Positions 63,386 to 64,000 of a stretch of DNA of 64,000 nucleotides are shown here, in pieces. Every line of letters starts with the position of its first letter. Position 1 is the first letter of the stretch. This DNA is from JACCZX01 sp963791315 (GTDB lineage Bacteria; Pseudomonadota; Gammaproteobacteria; Burkholderiales; Burkholderiaceae_F): positions 1 through 64,000 of the forward strand of contig CAWBRQ010000003.1 of NCBI GenBank assembly GCA_963791315.1. The letters run 5' to 3'. The notes under the pieces are model-generated. The model had not been told where the DNA came from, did not search any database, and worked only from the letters and a program-made list of their open reading frames with translations. The translations under genes and the position numbers were made by a program.

Positions 63386-64000
63386 TCACGAAGACGCAAA
63401 CCGCATCAACGTCTGCGCGTACGCCGGCGCGGTGGGCTCGTGCATGAAATAAACGTAAATTTCTCGCCAACCTGTCGCCGCCAGCCGCTCCGCCCACTGT
63501 TGAAGATCGGCGTCCGAATACGCTTCGAGACGCAAACGGACGTAGCCCCAGTCTGCTGTTTCGATCAGAGGCGGAGGCGCGCTGTCCTTGCCTTCCGATT
63601 CGCGCTCGGAAAGGCACAGTGAAGCGCCCGCTGTTTTCAACGCATCGTAGACGTCGTCGTCGAACCAGCTGTCATTGCGAAACTCAAATGCGGCCCCGTG
63701 CCCCTCGGGCAGCAGATCCAGAAATTCGATCAGGCGCGCTAGATCCTTCTTTAGAAATGGCGGCAGCTGGAAAAGCACGGGCCCGCGCTTCGCGCCCAGC
63801 GCGGCGAGCGTTGTGTACAGAAAACCAACCGAATCGGCGGCTGTGTCGGCCTTTAGCCGCGACATGTGGGTAATGCGACGCGGCGCTTTGATCGCGAACT
63901 TGAAATTTTCCGGTGTCGTCCTCGCCCAGTTTTCGAGTACGGCGGCTTTGGGCATTTGATAGAAAGTGTTGTTGATCTCCACAGTCGGCAGACGCTCGCT
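63386..64000 (-). CDS. DUF72 domain protein (5' end outside the window)
   Basis: The frame is open to the window edge and its start lies outside. The visible 204 residues are typical of DUF72, a TIM-barrel family: VEINNTFYQMPKAAVLENWARTTPENFKFAIKAPRRITHM, LGAKRGPVLFQLPPFLKKDLARLIEFLDLLP, FEFRNDSWFDDDVYDALKTAG, and the end WREIYVYFMHEPTAPAYAQTLMRF. Its function is unknown. The Bug receptor gene begins 23 bases downstream of its stop on the same strand. Confidence 0.88.
   Translation of the reverse strand, partial: SERLPTVEINNTFYQMPKAAVLENWARTTPENFKFAIKAPRRITHMSRLKADTAADSVGFLYTTLAALGAKRGPVLFQLPPFLKKDLARLIEFLDLLPEGHGAAFEFRNDSWFDDDVYDALKTAGASLCLSERESEGKDSAPPPLIETADWGYVRLRLEAYSDADLQQWAERLAATGWREIYVYFMHEPTAPAYAQTLMRFASS

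Noticed and set aside
1..64000. CRISPR arrays, tRNA or rRNA genes, phage or defence modules, complete insertion sequences
   Set aside because: I looked for regular repeats, cloverleaf signatures, transposase and nuclease motifs and saw none I could support.

Overview
The window is a roughly 64 kb piece of a GC-rich (about 60-65%) proteobacterial chromosome, most probably a betaproteobacterium of the Burkholderiales. Supporting signs are four Bug-type tripartite tricarboxylate receptors, a TcuAB pair, an IcmF-type mutase end, DUF4124 and DUF2799 proteins, and NnrS/SirB beside a haem-containing NirK. This placement is an inference from gene content only. I found no rRNA, tRNA, CRISPR array, complete insertion sequence or phage module. 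Genes are dense, and no gene-free stretch is clearly longer than 300 bases; the longest (3582-3871) holds an inverted repeat of a dispersed-repeat type.

Layout. 1-3.6 kb: end of an IcmF-like mutase and a large cyclase/ATPase/TPR signalling protein. 3.6-7.0 kb: a truncated MFS copy, an AraC regulator and the divergent full-length MFS (Fsr-like) gene. 7.0-14.6 kb: small envelope proteins, a broken osmoprotectant ABC protein, a Tat-exported beta-carbonic anhydrase and an aldo/keto reductase. 14.6-22.4 kb: a TPR/degenerate HD-GYP protein, a MarR-MFP-RND efflux operon and an AEC carrier. 22.5-27 kb: Bug receptor, a GC-rich formyltransferase-ACT-ACT gene, sulfatase, and a membrane protein with a cyclic-nucleotide-binding domain. 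27-31.3 kb: nitrogen-oxide block (SirB, NnrS, an FNR/NnrR-type box, NirK with cytochrome c tail, a coupled small exported protein, a PPOX-family flavoprotein). 31.3-39.6 kb: second RND/MFP pair, then KdpE-KdpD divergent from Kup. 39.7-45.3 kb: secreted or envelope proteins (DUF3617, OmpA-like, HhH, HupE/UreJ-like, NHL propeller, DUF2799). 45.5-52 kb: a one-strand catabolic cluster (Bug, TcuA, TcuB, class II aldolase, Bug, 2-hydroxyacid dehydrogenase). 52-64 kb: lipoproteins, FMN-dependent hydroxyacid dehydrogenase, M20-type amidohydrolase, GlxA-type regulator, SARP-type regulator divergent from a methyltransferase and cupin, another Bug receptor, and a DUF72 gene cut by the window end.

Across the window ten otherwise well conserved genes are interrupted by about 18 frame changes. 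Sixteen are single-base insertions, several in runs of G, C or T. That bias points to an insertion-prone sequence rather than real gene decay, so the features marked pseudogene may be intact in the organism. The most interesting biology is the NirK-cytochrome c block with its coupled small CxxC protein and perfect regulatory box, the formyltransferase-ACT-ACT protein, the KdpDE-Kup pairing and the Tcu/Bug cluster.
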